A program made the position numbers and the translations under genes. Shown piece by piece: positions 38,066 through 51,300 of a DNA stretch of 64,000 bases. Below the pieces are notes generated by a model. It saw nothing but the letters and a program-made list of their open reading frames with translations. It was not told the origin of the DNA and made no database searches. Origin of the DNA: Aurelia coerulea (lineage: Eukaryota > Cnidaria > Scyphozoa > Semaeostomeae > Ulmaridae); contig CM076944.1 in assembly GCA_039566865.1 (NCBI GenBank), positions 18,064,501 through 18,128,500 of the forward strand, written 5' to 3'. Numbering within the stretch: the stretch's first letter is position 1; each line of letters starts with the position of its first letter.

Positions 38066-38271
38066 CCGGGTGTTCCAAAATGATGTATTATCGTTTGATT
38101 GCTTATATGTCCATAAAGTTGAGCCAATTTCAAAACTGGTAAAACACAACCAACATCTTAACATCCAATTTAGCCTTAATCAATCAAAAGAAACAAAGAG
38201 TTTGAAAATCGTTTCATTGGTTATGGACATGTAACAAATCAAACAATAATACATCATTTTGGGACACCCGG
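38066..38271. mobile_element. Mariner-type MITE, copy 3 (206 bp)
   Basis: This is the third copy of the same insert, flanked by TA at 38064-38065 and 38272-38273, at the same HOR-A phase. No fourth copy is seen, because the other HOR-A stretches do not include that phase. Confidence 0.85.
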
Positions 38272-39393
38272 TAGACATTAGTTCTTTCTTTACTGTCTTT
38301 ATTGTCTTACTTTAGCTTTACAGCATCAACAAAGATCGATTAATTAAATGTTTATTTTCGAAAAGAAAACAAAATATTAACACAAAAAGTTTGGATTAAG
38401 GCACGTTATTAGCTACAATTCATATTATAAAATGTATTGCGCTCATCATTCTTTAAAACTTTAGTTCTGCCAGCTACTTCTTTTATAGCACTAGTTCTTT
38501 CTTTACTGTCTTTATTGTCTTACTTTAGCTTTACTGCATCAACAAACATCGATTAATTTAATGTTTATTTTCTCAAAGAAAATAAAATATCAACACAAAA
38601 AGTGTGGAGTAACTTACTTTATTAGCTACAATTCATATTATAAAGGTTATTGCGCTCATCGTTCTTTAAAACTTTAGTTCTGCCAGCTCCTTCTTTTATA
38701 GGACGATATTAGTGCTGCAACAACCATTGTAGGAAACATTACTATAGACATTAGTTCTTTCTTTAGTCTTTTTTTAGCTTTACTGCAACAATAAACATCG
38801 ATGATTTAAATGTTTATTTTGTAAAGGAAAACAAAATATAAACACAAAAAGTTTGGATTAACGCACTTTTTTAGCAACAATTCATATTATAAAGGGTATT
38901 GCGCTCATCGTTCTTTAAAACTTTAGTTATGCAAGCTACTTCTTTTATAGCACTATATTAGTGCTGCAGGAATCATTCTTGGAAACATTAATATAGACAT
39001 TAGTTCTTTCTTTACTCTGATTTTAGCTTTACTGCATCAACAAACAATGATTAATTAAATGTTTATTTTCTCAAAGAAAACAGTATATAAACACAAAAAG
39101 TTTGCATTAACGCACTTTATTGGCTACAATTCATATTATGAAGAGCATTGCGCTCATTGTTCTGCCAGTTCCACCAGTGACTTCTTTTATGGCACTATAT
39201 TAGTGCTGCAGCAACAATTCTAGGAAATATTACTATAGACATTAGTTCTTTCTTCAGCCTTAATTTAGCGTTACTGCATCAACAAACATCGATTAATTAA
39301 ATGTTTATTTTCTCAAAGAAAAACAAAATGTAAACACAAAAAGTTTGGATTAACGCACTTTATTAGCTACAATTCATATTATAAAGAGTATTG

Positions 39394-42300
39394 CGCTCAT
39401 CGTTCTGCCAGTTCCACCAGTGACTTATTTTATTGCACTATATTAGTGCTGCAGCAACCATTCTAGGAAACATTATCATAGACATTAGTTCTTTCTTCAG
39501 TGTTATTTTAGCTTTACTGCATCAACGAACATCGATTAATTAAATGTTTATTTTCTCAAAGAAAAACAAAATGTGAACACAAAAAGTGTGGATTACCACA
39601 CGTTATTAGCTACAATTCATATTATAAAGGGTATTGCGCTTATCGTTCTTTAAAACTTTAGTTCTGCCAGCTGCTTCTTTTATAGCACTATATTAGTGCT
39701 GGAGCAACCATTCTTGGAAATATTACTATATACATTAGTTCTTTCTTTAGTCTTATTTTAGCTTTACTGCATCAACAAACATCGATTAATTAAATAGATA
39801 TTTTCTCATAGAAAACAAAATATAAATACAAAAAGTGTGGATTAACGCACTTTATTAGCTACATTTCATATTATGAAGGGTATTGCGGTCATCGTTCTTT
39901 AAAACTTTAGTTATGCCAGCTACTTCTTTTATAGCACGATATTAGTGATACAGGAACCATTCTTGGAAACATGAATATAGACATTAGTTCTTTCTTTAGT
40001 CTAATTTTAGCTTTACTGCATCAACAAACATCGATTAATTAAATGTTTATTTACTCAAAGAAAACAAAATGTAAACACAAAAAGTGTGGATTACCGCACG
40101 TTATTAGCTACAATTCATAATATAAAGGGTATTGCGCTCATCGTTCTTTAAAACTTTAGTTTTGCCAGCTGCTTCTTTTATAGAACTATATTAGTGCTGG
40201 AGCAACCATTCTTGGAAATATTACTATATACATTAGTTCTTTCTTTAGTCTTATTTTAGCTTTACTGCATCAACAAACATCGATTAATTAAATGTATATT
40301 TTCTCAAAGAAAACAAAATAAAAACACAAAAAGTGTGGATTAACGCACTTATTAGCTACATTTCATATTATAAAGGGTATTGCGGTCATCGTTCTTTAAA
40401 ACTTTAGTTCTGCCAGCTACTTCTTTTATAGCACTATATTAGTGGTACAGGAACCATTCTTGGAAACATTAATATAGACATTAGTTCTTTCTTTAGTCTT
40501 ATTTTAGCTTAACTGCATCAACAAACATCAATTAATTAATTGTTTATTTTCTCAAAGAAAACAAAATATAAACACAAAAAGTGTGGATTAACGCACTAAT
40601 TAGCTACAATTCATATTATAAAGAGAATTGCGCTCATCGTTCTTTAACACTTTAGTTCTGCTAGCTACTTCTTTTATAGCACTATATTAGTGCTGGAGCA
40701 ACCATTCGTGGAAATATTACTATAGTAATTAGTTCTTTCTTTAGTCTTATTTTAGCTTAACTGCATCAACAAACATCGATTAATTAAATATTTATTTTCT
40801 CAAGGAAAACAAAATATAAACGCAAAAAGTTTGGATTAACGCACTTTATTTGCAACAACTCGTATAATAAAGGGTATTGCGCTCATCGTTCTTTAAAACT
40901 TTGGTTCTGGCAGTGACTTCTTTTATAAACTATATTAGTACTGCAGGAACCATTCTTGGAAACATTAATTTAGACATTAGCTCTTTCTTTACACTTATTT
41001 TAGCTTTACTGCATCAACAAACATCAATTAATTAAAGGTTTATTTTCCCAAAGAAAACAAAATATAAATACAAAAAGTGTGTATGAACGCCCTTTATAGC
41101 TAAAATTCATATTATAAAGAGCATTGCGCTCATCGTTCTTTAAAACTTTAGTTCTGCCAGTGACTTCTTTTACAGCACGATATTAGTGATACAGGAACCA
41201 TTCTTGGAAACATTAATATAGACATTAGTTCTTTCTTTAGTCTAATTTAAGCTATACTGCATCAACAAACATCGATTAATTAAATGTTTATTTTCTCAAA
41301 GAAAAACAAAATGTAAAAACAAAAAAGTGTGGATTACCGCACGTTATTAGCTACAATTCATATTATAAAGGGTATTGCGCTAATCGTTCTTTAAAACTTT
41401 AGTTTTGCCAGCTGCTTCTTTTATAGCACTATATTAGTGCTGGAGCAACCATTCTTGGAAATATTACTATATACATTAGTTCTTTCTTTAGTCTTATTTT
41501 AGCTTTACTGCATCAACAAACATCGATTAATTAAATGTATATTTTCTCATAGAAAACAAAATATAAATACAAAAAGTGTTGATTAACGCACTTTATTAGC
41601 TACATTTCATATTATAAAGGGTATTGCGGTCATCGTTCTTTAAAACTTTAGTTCTGCCAGCTATTTCTTTCATAGCACTATATTTGTGCCGGAGAAACCA
41701 TTCTTGGAAATATTACTATCGTAATTAGTTCTTTCTTTTGTCTTATTTTAGCTTAACTGCATGAACAAACATCGATTAATTAAATGTTTATTTTCTTAAG
41801 GAAAAGAAAATGTAAACACAAATAGTGTGGAATACCGCACGTTATTAGCTACAATTCATATTATAAAGGGTATTGCGGTCATCGTTCTTTAAAACTTTAG
41901 TTCTGCCAGTGACTTCTTTTATAGCACTATATTAGTGGTACAGGAACCATTCTTGGAAACATTAATATAGACATTAGTTCTTTCTTTAGTCTAATTTTAG
42001 CTTAACTGCATCAACAATCATCGATTAATTAATTGCTTATTTTCTCAAAGAAAACAAAATATAAACACAGAAAGTGTGGATTAACGCACTTATTAGCTAC
42101 AATTCATATTATAAAGAGTATTGCGTTCATTGTTCTTTAACACTTTTTTCTGCTAGCTACTTCTTTTATAGCACTATATTAGTGCTGGAGCAACCATTCT
42201 TGGAAATATTACTATAGTAATTAGTTCTTTCTTTAGTCTTATTTTAGCTTAACTGCATCAACAAACATCGATTAATTAAATATTTATTTTCTGAAGGAAA

Positions 42301-45300
42301 ACAAAATATAAACGCAAAAAGTTTGGATTAACGCACATTATTAGCAACAACTCGTATAATAAAGGGTATTGCGCTCATCGTTCTTTAAAACTTTAGTTCT
42401 GCCAGTGACTTCTTTTATAAACTATATTAGTACTGCAGGAACCATTCTTGGAAACATTAATATAGACATTAGCTCTTTCTTTAGTCTTATTTTAGCTTTA
42501 CTGCATCAACAAACATCAATTAATTAAATGTTTATTTTCCCAAAATAAACAAAATATATATACAATAAGTGTGTATGAACGCACTTTATTAGCTACAATT
42601 CATATTATAAAGAGTATTGCGCTCATCGTTCTTTTAAACTTTAGTTCTGCCAGTGACTTCTTTTATACCACTATATTAGTGCTGCAGCGACCATTGTAGG
42701 AAACATTACTATAGACATTAGTTATTTCTTTAGTCTTATTTTAGCTTTACTGCATCAATAAACATCGATTAATTAAATGTTTACTTTCTCAAAGAAAACA
42801 ATATAAAAACACAAAAAGTTTGCATTAACGCACTTTATTAGCTAAAATTCATATTATAAAGAGCATTGCGCTCATCGTTCTGCCAGTTCCACCAGTGACT
42901 TCTCTTATGGCACTATATTAGTGCTGCAGCAAGGATTCTAGGAAACATTACTATAGACATTAGTTCTTTCTTCAGCCTTATTTTAGCGTTACTGCATCAA
43001 CAAACATCGATTAATTAAATGTTTATTTTCTCAAAGAAAAACAAAATGTAAACACAAAAAGTGTGGATTACCGCACGTTATTAGCTACAGTTCATATTAT
43101 AAATGGTATTGCGCTCATCGTTCTTTAAAACTTTAGTTTTGCCAGCTACTTCTTTTATAGCAATATATTAGTGCTGGAGCAACCATTCTTGAAATATTAC
43201 TATAGACATTAGTTCTTTCTTTAGTCTTATTTTAGCTTTACTGCATCAACAAATATCGATTAATTAAATGTATATTTTCTCATAGAAAACAAAATATAAA
43301 TACAAAAAGTGTGGATTAACGCACTTTATTAGCTACAATTCATATTATAAAGGGTATTGCGGTCATCGTTCTTTAAAACTTTAGTTCTGCCAGCTACTTC
43401 TTTTATAGCACTATATTAGTGATACAGGAACCATTCTTGGAAACATTAATACAGACATTAGTTCTTTCTTTAGTCTTATTTTAGCTTAAATTTTTATTTG
43501 CTCAAAGAAAACAAAATATAAACACAAAAAGTGTGGATTAACGCACTTATTAGCTACAATTTACATTATAAAGAGTATTGCGCTCATCGTTCTTTACAAC
43601 TTTAGTTCTGCCAGCTACTTCTTTTATAGAACTATATTAATGCTGCAGCAGCAATTCTTGGAAAAATTATTATAAACATTAGTTCTTTCTTTAGTCTTAT
43701 TTTAGCTTTAATGCAACAATAAACATTGATTGTTTAAATGTTTATTTTCTCAAGGAAAACAAAATATAAAAACAAATAAGTGTGGATTAACGCACTTTAT
43801 TAGCTACAATTCATATTATAAAGAGTATTGCGCTCATCGTTCTGGCAGTTCTGCCAGTGACTTCTTTAATGGCACTATATTAGTGTTGCAGCAACCATTC
43901 TAGGAAACAAACTATAGACATTAGTTCTTTTTTCAGTCTTATTTTAGCTTTACTGCATCAACAAACATCGATTAATTAAATGTTTATTTTCTCAAAGAAA
44001 ACAAAATATAAACATAAAAAGTGTGGATTGACGCACTTTATTAGCTACAATTCATATTATAATGAGTATTGCGCTCATCGTTCTTTAAACTTTAGTTCTG
44101 CCAGCTACTTCTTTTATAGCACTATATTAGTGCTGCAAAAACCATTCTTCGAAACATTACTATAGACATTAGTATTTTCTTTAGTCTTATTTTAGCTTTA
44201 CTGCATCAGCAAACATCGATTAATGAAATGTTTATTTTCTCAAAGAAAACGAAATATAAAAACAAAAAATTGTGGATTATCGCACTTTATTAGCTACAAT
44301 TCATATTATGAAGAGCATTGCGCTCATCGTTCTGGCAGTTCAACCAGTGACTTCTTTTATGGCACTATATTAGTGCTGCAGCAACAATTCTAGGAAACAT
44401 TACTATAGACATTAGTTCTTTCTTCAATCTTATTTTAGCTTTACTGCATCAACAAACATAGATTCATTAAATGTTTATTTTCCCAAGGAAAACAAAATAT
44501 AAACGCAAAAAGTTTGGATTAACGCACTTTATTAGCAACAACTCGTAAAATAAAGGGTATTGCGCTCATCGTTCTTTAAAACTTTTGTTCTGCCAGTGAC
44601 TTCTTTTATAAACTATATTAGTGCTGCTGGAACCATTCTTGGAAACATTAATATAGACATTAGTTCTTTCTTCAGTGTTATTTTAGCTTTACTGCATCAA
44701 CGAACATCGATTAATTAAATGTTTATTTTCTCAAAGAAAAACAAAATGTAAACACAAAAAGTGTGGATTACCACACGTTATTAGCTACAATTCATATTAT
44801 AAAGGGTATTGCGCTCATCGTTCTTTAAAACTTTAGTTCTGCCAGCTGCTTTTTTTATAGCACTATATTAGTGCTGGAGCAACCATTCTTGGAAATATTA
44901 CTATATACATTAGTTCTTTCTTTAGTCTTATTTTAGCTTTACTGCATCAACAAACATCGATTAATTAAATAGATATTTTCTCATAGAAAACAAAATATAA
45001 ATACAAAAAGTGTGGATTAGAGCACTTTATTAGCTACATTTCATATTATAAAGGGTATTGCGGTCATCGTTCTTTAAAACTTTAGTTCTGCCAGCTACTT
45101 CTTTTATAGCACGATATTAGTGATACAGGAACCATTCTTGGAAACATTAATATAGACATTAGTTCTTTCTTTACTCTTATTTTAGCTTTACTGCATCAAC
45201 AAACATCAAGAAATTAAATGTTTATTTTCCCAAAGAAAGCAAAATATAAATACAAAAAAGTGTGTATTAACGCACTTTATTAGCTACAATTCATATTATA

Positions 45301-48300
45301 AAGAGTATTGCACTCATCGTTCTTTAAAACTTTAGTTCTGCAAGTGACTTCCTTTATACCACTTTTTTAGTGCTGCAGCGACCATTGTAGGGAAACATTA
45401 CTATAGACATTAGTTCTTTCTTTAGTCTTATTTTAGCTTTACTGCATCAATAAACATCGATTAATTAAATGTTTGCTTTCTCAAAGAAAACAATATATAA
45501 ACACAAAAAGTTTGCATTAACGCACTTTATTGTCTACCATTCATATTATGAAGAGCATTGCGATCATTGTTCTGCCAGTTCCACCAGTGACTTCTTTTAT
45601 GGCACTATATTAGTGCTGCAGCAACAATTCTAGGAAACATTACTATAGACATTAGTTCTTTCTTCAATCTTATTTTAGCTTTACTGCATCAACAAACATA
45701 GATTCATTAAATGTTTATTTTCTCAAGGAAAACAAATTATAAACGCAAAAAGTTTGGATTAACGCACTTTATTAGCAACAACTCGTAAAATAAAGGGTAT
45801 TGTGCTCATCGTTCTTTAAAACTTTTGTTCTGCCAGTGACTTCTTTTATAAACTATATTAGTGCTGCAGGAACCATTCTTGGAAACATTAATATAGACAT
45901 TAGTTCTTTCTTCAGTGTTATTTTAGCTTTACTGCATCAACAAACATCAATAAATTAAATGTTTATTTTCCCAAAGAAAGCAAAATATAAATCCAAAAAC
46001 GTGTGTATTAACGCACTTTATTAGCTACAATTCATATTATGAAGAGCATTGCGCTCATTGTTCTGCCAGTTCCACCAGTGACTTCTTTTATGGCACTATA
46101 TTAGTGCTGCAGCAACACTTCTAGGAAACATTACTATAGACATTAGTTCTTTCTTCAGTCTTATTTTAGCTTTACTGCATCAACAAACATCGATTAATTA
46201 AATGTTTATTTTCTCAAAGAAAAACAAAATGTAAACACAAAAAGTTTGGATTAACGCACTTTATTAGCTACAATTCATATTATAAAGAGTATTGCGCTCA
46301 TCGTTCTGCCACTTCCACCAGTGACTTATTTTATTGCACTATATTAGTGCTGCAGCAACCATTCTAGGAAACATTATCATAGACATTAGTTCTTTCTTCA
46401 GTGTTATTTTAGCTTTACTGCATCAACGAACATCGATTAATTAAATGTTTATTTTCTCAAAGAAAAACAAAATGTAAACACAAAAAGTGTGGATTACCAC
46501 ACGTTATTAGCTACAATTCATATTATAAAGGGTATTGCGGTCATCGTTCTTTAAAACTTTAGTTCTGCCAGCTACTTCTTTTATAGCACGATATTAGTGA
46601 TACAGGAACCATTCTTGGAAACATTAATATAGACATTAGTTCTTTCTTTAGTCTAATTTTAGCTTTACTGCATCAACAAACATCGATTAATTAAATGTTT
46701 ATTTTCTCAAAGAAAAACAAAATGTAAATACAAAAAGTGTGGATTACCGCACGTTATTAGCTACAATTCATATTATAAAGGGTATTGCCCTCATCGTTCT
46801 TAAAAACTTTAGTTTTGCCAGCTGCTTCTTTTAAAGAACTATATTAGTGCTGGAGCAACCATTCTTGGAAATATTACTATATACATTAGTTCTTTCTTTA
46901 GTCTTATTTTAGCTTTACTGCATCAACAAACATCGATTAATTAAATGTATATTTTCTCAAAGAAAACAAAATAAAAACACAAAAAGTGTGGATTAACGCA
47001 CTTATTAGCTACATTTCATATTATAAAGGGTATTGCGGTCATCGTTCTTTAAAACTTTAGTTCTGCCAGCTACTTCTTTTATAGCACTATATTTGTGGTA
47101 CAGGAACCATTCTTGGAAACATTAATATAGACATTAGTTCTTTCTTTAGTCTTATTTTAGCTTAACTGCATCAACAAACATCGATTAATTAATTGTTTAT
47201 TTTCTCAAAGAAAACAAAATATAAAGACAAAAAGTGTGGATTAACGCACTTATTAGCTACAATTCATATTATAAAGAGAATTGCGCTCATCGTTCTTTAA
47301 CACTTTAGTTCTGCTAGCTACTTCTTTTATAGCACTATATTAGTGCTGGAGCAACCATTCTTGGAAATATTACTATAGTAATTAGTTCTTTCTTTAGTCT
47401 TATTTTAGCTTAACTGCATCAACAAACATCGATTAATTAAATATTTATTTTCTCAAGGAAAACAAAATATAAACGCAAAAAGTTTGGATTAACGCACTTT
47501 ATTAGCAACAACTCGTATAATAAAGTGTATTGCGCTCATCGTTCTTTAAAACTTTGGTTCTGGCAGTGACTTCTTTTATAAACTATATTAGTACTGCAGG
47601 AACCATTCTTGGAAACATTAATTTAGACATTAGCTCTTTCTTTACTCTTATTTTAGCTTTACTGCATCAACAAACTTCAATTAATTAAATGTTTATTTTC
47701 CCAAAGAAAACAAAATATAAATACAAAAAGTGTGTATGAACGTACTTTATTAGCTAAAATTCATATTATAAAGAGCATTGCGCTCATCGTTCTTTAAAAC
47801 TTTAGTTCTGCCAGTGACTTCTTTTATAGCACGATATTAGTGATACAGGAACCATTCTTGGAAACATTAATATAGACATTAGTTCTTTCTTTAGTCTAAT
47901 TTTAGCTTTACTGCATCAACAAACATCGATTAATTAAATGTTTATTTTCTCAAAGAAAAACAAAATGTAAACACAAAAAAGTGTGGATTACCGCACGTTA
48001 TTAGCTACAATTCATATTATAAAGGGTATTGCGCTCATCGTTCTTTAAAACTTTAGTTTTGCCAGCTGCTTCTTTTATAGCACTATATTAGTGCTGAAGC
48101 AACCATTCTTGGAAATATTACTATATACATTAGTTCTTTCTTTAGTCTTATTTTAGCTTTACTGCATCAACAAACATCGGTTAATTAAATGTATATTTTC
48201 TCATAGAACACAAAATATAAATACAAAAAGTGTGGATTAACGCACTTTATTAGCTACATTTCATATTATAAAGGGTATTGCGGTCATCGTTCTTTAAAAC

Positions 48301-51300
48301 TTTAGTTCTGCCAGCTATTTCTTTTATAGCACTATATTTGTGCTGGAGAAACCATTCTTGGAAATATTACTATCGTAATTAGTTCTTTCTTTTGTCTTAT
48401 TTTAGCTTAACTGCATGAACAAACATCGACTAATTAAATGTTTATTTTCTCAAGGAAAAGAAAATGTAAACACAAATAGTGTGGAATACCGCATATTATT
48501 AGCTACAATTCATATCATAAAGGGTATTGCGCTCATCGTTCTTTAAATCTTTATTTTTGCTAGCAGCTTCTTTTATAGCACTATATTAATGGTACAGGAA
48601 CCATTCTTGGAAACATTAATATAGACATTAGTTCTTTCTTTAGTCTTATTTTAGCTTTACCGCATCAACAAACATCGGTTAACTAAATGTATATTTTCTC
48701 ATAGAAAACAAAATATAAATACAAAAAGTGTGGATTAACGCACTTTATTAGCTACATTTCATATTATAAAGGGTATTGCGGTCATCGTTCTTTAAAACTT
48801 TAGTTCTGCCAGCTATTTCTTTTATAGCACTATATTTGTGCTGGAGAAACCATTCTTGGAAATATTACTATCGTAATTAGTTCTTTCTTTTGTCTTATTT
48901 TAGCTTAACTGCATGAACAAACATCGATTAATTAAATGTTTATTTTCTCAAGGAAAAGAAAATGTAAACACAAATAGTGTGGAATACCGCACGTTTTTAG
49001 CTACAATTCATATTATAAAGGGTATTGCGCTCATCGTTCTTTAAATCTTTATTTTTGCTAGCAGCTTCTTTTATAGCACTATATTAGTGGTACAGGAACC
49101 ATTCTTGGTGACATTAATATAGACATTAGTTCTTTCTTTAGTCTTATTTTAGCTTAACTGCATCAACAAACATCGATTAATTAATTGTTTATTTTCTCAA
49201 AGAAAACAAAATATAAACACAGAAAGTGTGGATTAACGCACTTATTAGCTACAATTCATATTATAAAGGGTATTGCGTTCATCGTTCTTTAAGACTTTTT
49301 TTCTGCTAGCTACTTCTTTTATAGCACTATATTAGTGCTGGAGCAACCATTCTTGGAAATATTACTATAGTAATTAGTTCTTTCTTTAGTCTTATTTTAG
49401 CTTAACTGCATCAACAAACATCGATTAATTAAATATTTATTTTCTGAAGGAAAACAAAATATAAACGCAAAAAGTTTGGATTAACGCACATTATTAGCAA
49501 CAACTCGTATAATAAAGGGTATTGCGCTCATCGTTCTTTAAAACTTTAGTTCTGCCAGTGACTTCTTTTATAAACTATATTAGTACTGCAGGAACCATTC
49601 TTGGAAACATTAATATAGACATTAGCTCTTTCTTTACTCTTATTTTAGCTTTACTGCATCAACAAACATCAATTAATTAAATGTTTATTTTCCCAAAATA
49701 AACAAAATATATATACAAAAAGTGTGTATGAACGCACTTTATTAGCTACAATTCATATTATAAAGAGTATTGCGCTCATCGTTCTTTTAAACTTTAGTTC
49801 TGCCAGTGACTTCTTTTATACCACTATATTAGTGCTGCAGCGACCATTGTAGGAAACATTACTATAGACATTAGTTATTTCTTTAGTCTTATTTTAGCTT
49901 TACTGCATCAATAAACATCGATTAATTAAATGTTTACTTTCTCAAAGAAAACAATATATAAACACAAAAAGTTTGCATTAACGCACTTTATTAGCTAAAA
50001 TTCATATTATAAAGAGCATTGCGCTCATCGTTCTGCCAGTTCCACCAGTGACTTCTTTTATGGCACTATATTAGTGCTGCAGCAACAATTCTAGGAAACA
50101 TTACTATAGACATTAGTTCTTTCTTCAATCTTATTTTAGCTTTATTGCATCAACAAACATTGATTCATTAAATGTTTATTTTCTCAAGGAAAACAAAATA
50201 TAAACGCAAAAAGTTTGGATTAACGCACTTTATTAGCAACAACTCGTAAAATAAAGGGTATTGCGCTCATCGTTCTTTAAAACTTTTGTTCTGCCAGTGA
50301 CTTCTTTTATAAACTATATTAGTGCTGCAGGAACCATTCTTGGAAACATTAATATAGACATTAGTTCTTTCTTTACTCTTATTTTAGCTTTACTGCATCA
50401 ACAAACATCGATAAATTAAATGTTAATTTTCCCAAAGAAAGCAAAATATAAATACAAAATGGTGTGTATTAACGAACTTTATTAGCTACAATTCATATTA
50501 TAAAGAGTATTGCACTCATCGTTCTTTAAAACTTTAGTTCTGCAAGTGACTTCCTTTATACCACTTTATTATTGCTGCAGCGACCATTGTAGGGAAACAT
50601 TACTATAGACATTAGTTCTTTCTTTAGTCTTATTTTAGCTTTACTGCATCAATAAACATCGATTTATTAAATGTTTGCTTTCTCAAAGAAAACAATATAT
50701 AAACACAAAAAGTTTGCATTAACGCACTTTATTGTCTACAATTCATATTATGAAGAGCATTGCGATCATTGTTCTGCCAGTTCCACCTGTGACTTCTTTT
50801 ATGGCACTATATTAGTGCTGCAGCAACAATTCTAGGAAACATTACTATAGACATTAGTTCTTTCTTCAGTCTTATTTTAGCTTTACTGCATCAACAAACA
50901 TCGATTAATTAAATGTTTATTTTCTCAAAGAAAAACAAAATGTAAACACAAAAAGTGTAGATTACCGCACGTTATTAGCTACAATTCATTTTAAAAAGGG
51001 TATTGCGCTCATCGTTCTTTAAAACTTTAGTTTTGCCAGCTACTTCTTTTATAGCAATATATTAGTGCTGCAGCAACCATTCTTGGAAATATTACTATAG
51101 ACATTAGTTCTTTCTTTAGTCTTATTTTAGCTTTACTGCATCAACAAATATCGATTAATTAAATATATATTATCTCATAGAAAACAAAATATAAATACAA
51201 AAAGTGTGGATTAACGCACTTTATTAGCTACAATTCATATTATAAAGGGTATTGCGGTCATCGTTCTTTAAAACTTTAGTTCTGCCAGCTACTTCTTTTA

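Larger units (their letters stand above)
32738..39393. repeat. Satellite HOR-A unit with doubled 1,586-bp segment
   Basis: Its first 3.7 kb matches 7529-11243, doubled segment included. It then continues along the HOR-A order to phase about 5070, where it leaves HOR-A at the ATTGCG motif near 39393. Two small differences from the left copy are one A lost at about 33910 and T for C near 34484. Confidence 0.88.
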
